From the NCBI RefSeq assembly GCF_032854445.1, contig NC_088302.1:35096191-35160190 (forward strand): 64,000 nt of DNA, given 5' to 3'. Source of the stretch: Liolophura sinensis (taxonomy: Eukaryota; Mollusca; Polyplacophora; Chitonida; Chitonidae). Numbering within the stretch: the stretch's first letter is position 1; each line of letters opens with the position of its first letter. The notes under the pieces were generated by a model. That model did no database searches, had not been told where the DNA came from, and was given only the letters and a program-made list of their open reading frames with translations. The position numbers were made by a program, and so were the translations under genes. Positions 61,004 through 64,000 of the stretch are shown here, in pieces.

Positions 61004-61142
61004 ATGGCGGCTATGGTACATAAATCGTCTTGCACCACTAGGTTCTGTTCAACCGTTACCAGTTCCGGCCCCTCCCCCACTCCCCCCTATTATCCATCCA
61101 CGAAAACATCCCGACAATTAGTGTCAACTCTTCAGCCCCAAG
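61004..61142 (+). CDS. Weak candidate first exon of a divergent + strand gene
   Basis: ATGGCGGCT at 61004 opens a Ser/Thr/Pro-rich frame (MAAMVHKSSCTTRFCS, later PTPPYYPSTKTSRQ) that reaches AAG|GTAAGG at 61142/61143 in phase 1. ATGGCG plus a near-consensus donor is what a first coding exon looks like, and the coding part contains a CCGGCCCCTCCCC patch. No homologue recognised, and no downstream exon was identified before 64000. The frame also continues past the donor to a stop at 61207. Confidence 0.22.
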
Positions 61143-64000
61143 GTAAGGACTCTGTTAAACCTTTTTGTACACAACGCGACCAAATCCATACTATTTCACA
61201 CCATTAGACGTAAATCTATACGATGTGTGGGGAGTACAAGTCTGTGGGAATAACCGCGACGCTCCCAAGTAAAGCTCTACCGAAGGCAAGGCTATACCTA
61301 TTGGCCAGGTCGGAGCAGATTCATTCTGTCCATTCTATTGTTAATAAGTTAGAAAGCAATTTTGCTCAAATAAATCATTCACTAGTTTTATGATCACTCC
61401 TGACTTGAAAATAACATACTTTTGGCAAAAAATCAACTCCCCAAGCCTTTACAGTATAACATTCCGAATCCCACGAGTGGACCATTTGAGTTTACCATGT
61501 TAAGTTCATCAGTGGATCTAAGCCTCTCGATGGAGAACATTTGAAACTTGCCACATTTGCTATGACTACAGGCGAAGACACACATATTAGAAATACTATA
61601 CACGAATCACGGTACAAAACATGATGGTTTTTTTTCTATTTGGTATGCATATTGCACCTTTAACAATAAATGTCAAAATACAAATCTTTAATGAATGAAA
61701 TCTTTAACAAATACATTAATGAATTATTATCCCATTCAACTTCACTCTGTATGCGACATTTTCGTCACTAACATTGACGAAATGCGATTTACAAGAGGCT
61801 AAATATTGACTACAATCAGTGTGGTTTAATGCATGAAAAGACAACATGGCCTCCGCCATTCACGGAGGCTGCGGACACGTTGACGACAACACATGCGTCA
61901 TCAGTACGACAGGCTCATCACTATTCCATTCAACGGTAGTTTTTTTTCTTCTTTTGTGATTCAAACGACACAAATATTCAGTAGAAAAAGTGAATGAACT
62001 AATCTGTTGTTAATGGGCATATACTGTAACAAGTGGACCATGGCAATGTAGGTCAGCCGGAAAACAGACAGTTTTCTGCAGTCCGGTCACTGTGTCGACG
62101 CTATGCAGAATAGTACATTTACATTGTGAGAGAAAAAACAAAAAAAAAAACGTGTTTTTCTCTGTAGGACATTTTGTTATTTTGACCAATAGCCACAACG
62201 ACGCTTGGAGACAGTAGCTGTCAGATCACAATGTCAGACCAGAAGGGATGGGCTGTATTGTCATCAGTACTGGGTTTACAATAAAGCGGACAGAGAGTGG
62301 GCGATGAGTTAACATCGAATTCTGGTTGTATCCATTGTTCTCAGAAAAAAATTGCCTAAACGGCAACAAGAGGCGTCATTTTGGACGCTTAGAAAGAGAT
62401 GCCAAACAACTAAATGGAATCGATTAAACTATTGCAGGTTAGGGAGGTGTGAGAAACGGCATCGCACTGGGTTGGCCGTGAAATAAAAAAGTAAAGCTTT
62501 TCTATCTAGTCATCTTGGGCTAGATAGATTCTGTGGGACGTCATTCAACACACTGAGAATATCTCAGATAATGTTGAACTTATTTCACACTTTTCTAATT
62601 TGGAGAAGCCTGAAGATGCACATTTAAAATAACACTGAAGTTACTCCCCCCCCCTTTTTTTTTCTTTGCTTCTTGTGTGCTTTTTGGACCAAATGGAGGC
62701 GTATATACTAAATAATATGCCATCTTCAAATTGGATAAAACAATGTTCTAAAGCTGTCCCCACGCACAAGACAATTCTTTTTCAGTGTAAACTTAATTAA
62801 TTTATATATATGGCCTTTTCAGTTCACCTTATTGTTTTCAATTTTAACATACTAACTTACACTGTTTATTTATGTATTCCAAGTTAATCTATATGTATGT
62901 AACCAATGTGAACCTTTTCTATCTTCAAACAAGCGACATCAAAAAAATTTCATCATTTTGTAAAGGGTGACAAACAAATCGATGTGGACATATACTTGCA
63001 ATTTTGTTATTTTCTAAATTAAGACAATATTATTTTTGGGAAAGGCGCTAAAATAAATTTGTCGTTTAATAAATAGGTTAAAAGGCTGGCCAGTGTGTCA
63101 TATGTCACATAACCACGGACGGTTTTAATGAAAACTCGTGACATCTGGACCGCTTTAATGACTGAAATGGCGACAGTCACCCGCACAACAGGTCAATAAT
63201 GAATATGACTATGGAGAACGAGCTTTTATTTTAGCTTGTTTACTAAAATATATACATATATCTGCATCATAATGAGTAGAATTGTGCAGACTAACACGTG
63301 CGAGGTTAACTTATAAACATGAGCAGACGATAGCGCGCGCTAATGGACGGCATGACTGGCGATTTCTATCAATTTCAGTTCCCACGTCATCTATTTCCTC
63401 ATCCCGTAAAATACATAGATAGGCTGATCGACGTCATCCTACTCGGTTTCACGATAGAAAGTGTGTAAATGAGAAACTTCGATATCGACTGATCAGTTTT
63501 CGATATAGGTCTACCACCTGCATGGTACGTTTTAATTGCGTCATTATATGCAAGCAGCTGAAACAGGATAATATGTTAGTTATCGGGAATCGCTTCAATG
63601 TTTAATATCTATAATTAGGGGAAATTCGTGAATATCTTCAAACGAAACTGTTCATTCAAAGTTCCATCGCCATTTCCAGGCGTTCTAATTGCGTCATTAT
63701 TGGTAAGCGTTCCCATCACGCTTACTGGAAGAACTCGGCAGATTTCCGGAGATATCGGCAAATATCGGATGACCGAAAGTCAGTGGGTGCATACTATCTA
63801 AACCGTATGCTTCCCAAGCTATAGAGGACTATCTGTTATGATAATGAATCATTCTAGTAATATTATCTACACCGACTGTATTTTATAATCGGAAGATTCT
63901 GGAAGGCAGGGAAAAAAAATCCTCGATAATAAATGATATTAATCATGATGTAGATTTAAAAAACCTTGTTTCAATCGACACAACATTAGGGTGCGAGAGA

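Larger units (their letters stand above)
50489..64000. other. Upstream region or large first intron of ARHGAP6; no firm gene
   Basis: The acceptor at 50489-50490 implies an upstream ARHGAP6 exon, which I could not identify. Possible minus-strand donors with open frames exist (for example 57257|57256, GTGAGT), but none carries residues resembling the vertebrate N-terminus. SINE copies at 54193-54727, dinucleotide repeats and G-tracts are the only recognised elements, plus a weak + strand exon candidate at 61004-61142. Confidence 0.5.

Noticed and set aside
1-64000. CRISPR arrays, operons, prophage or bacterial insertion sequences
   Set aside because: Tandem arrays here have no spacer/repeat alternation, genes have spliceosomal introns, and mobile elements are SINEs and a pogo-type transposon; nothing prokaryotic is present.

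Overview
This is eukaryotic, intron-rich, AT-rich DNA, most likely from a mollusc or another lophotrochozoan. The basis is (1) three animal genes recognised by protein similarity recalled from memory, (2) about 25 copies or fragments of two tRNA-derived SINE families of a type I associate with molluscan genomes, and (3) abundant minisatellites. No search was run, so the organism call is inference.

Layout. 1-375: last coding exon of an unidentified Tyr/Pro/Gln-rich protein on the + strand. 376-8164: its 3' flank, with a ~109-bp tandem array and SINE pieces. 9261-20772 (minus): EXOSC8, an RNase-PH-like subunit of the RNA exosome, in 11 exons; its stop codon lies at the edge of a 1.1-kb minisatellite. 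20773-21717: a short spacer acting as a presumed bidirectional promoter. 21718-30113 (plus): ALG5, dolichyl-phosphate beta-glucosyltransferase, in 10 exons, with a TA-flanked pogo/Tigger-type transposon in intron 4. 30114-33926: tail-to-tail spacer with a ~53-bp array. 34173-50488 (minus): the 11 downstream exons of an ARHGAP6-type Rho GTPase-activating protein, with complete RhoGAP domain and C-terminal ETLV PDZ ligand. 50489-64000: mostly featureless DNA, probably the large first intron or upstream region of ARHGAP6; the N-terminal exon was not found.

The genes do not form a pathway. EXOSC8 (RNA processing) and ALG5 (N-glycan precursor synthesis) are joined by a head-to-head arrangement that, as I recall, also exists in human 13q13.3, so the pairing looks ancient.

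The most unusual signals are minisatellites that begin at the 3' edges of exons. A 21-bp array reiterates the last six codons plus stop of ARHGAP6. A 28-bp array reiterates one of its 5' splice sites. The array after EXOSC8 contains diverged copies of its last codons. EXOSC8 and ALG5 also carry several single-base indels in otherwise conserved exons, with no independent nonsense changes. This fits uncorrected long-read assembly error better than decay, but the sequence alone cannot settle it.
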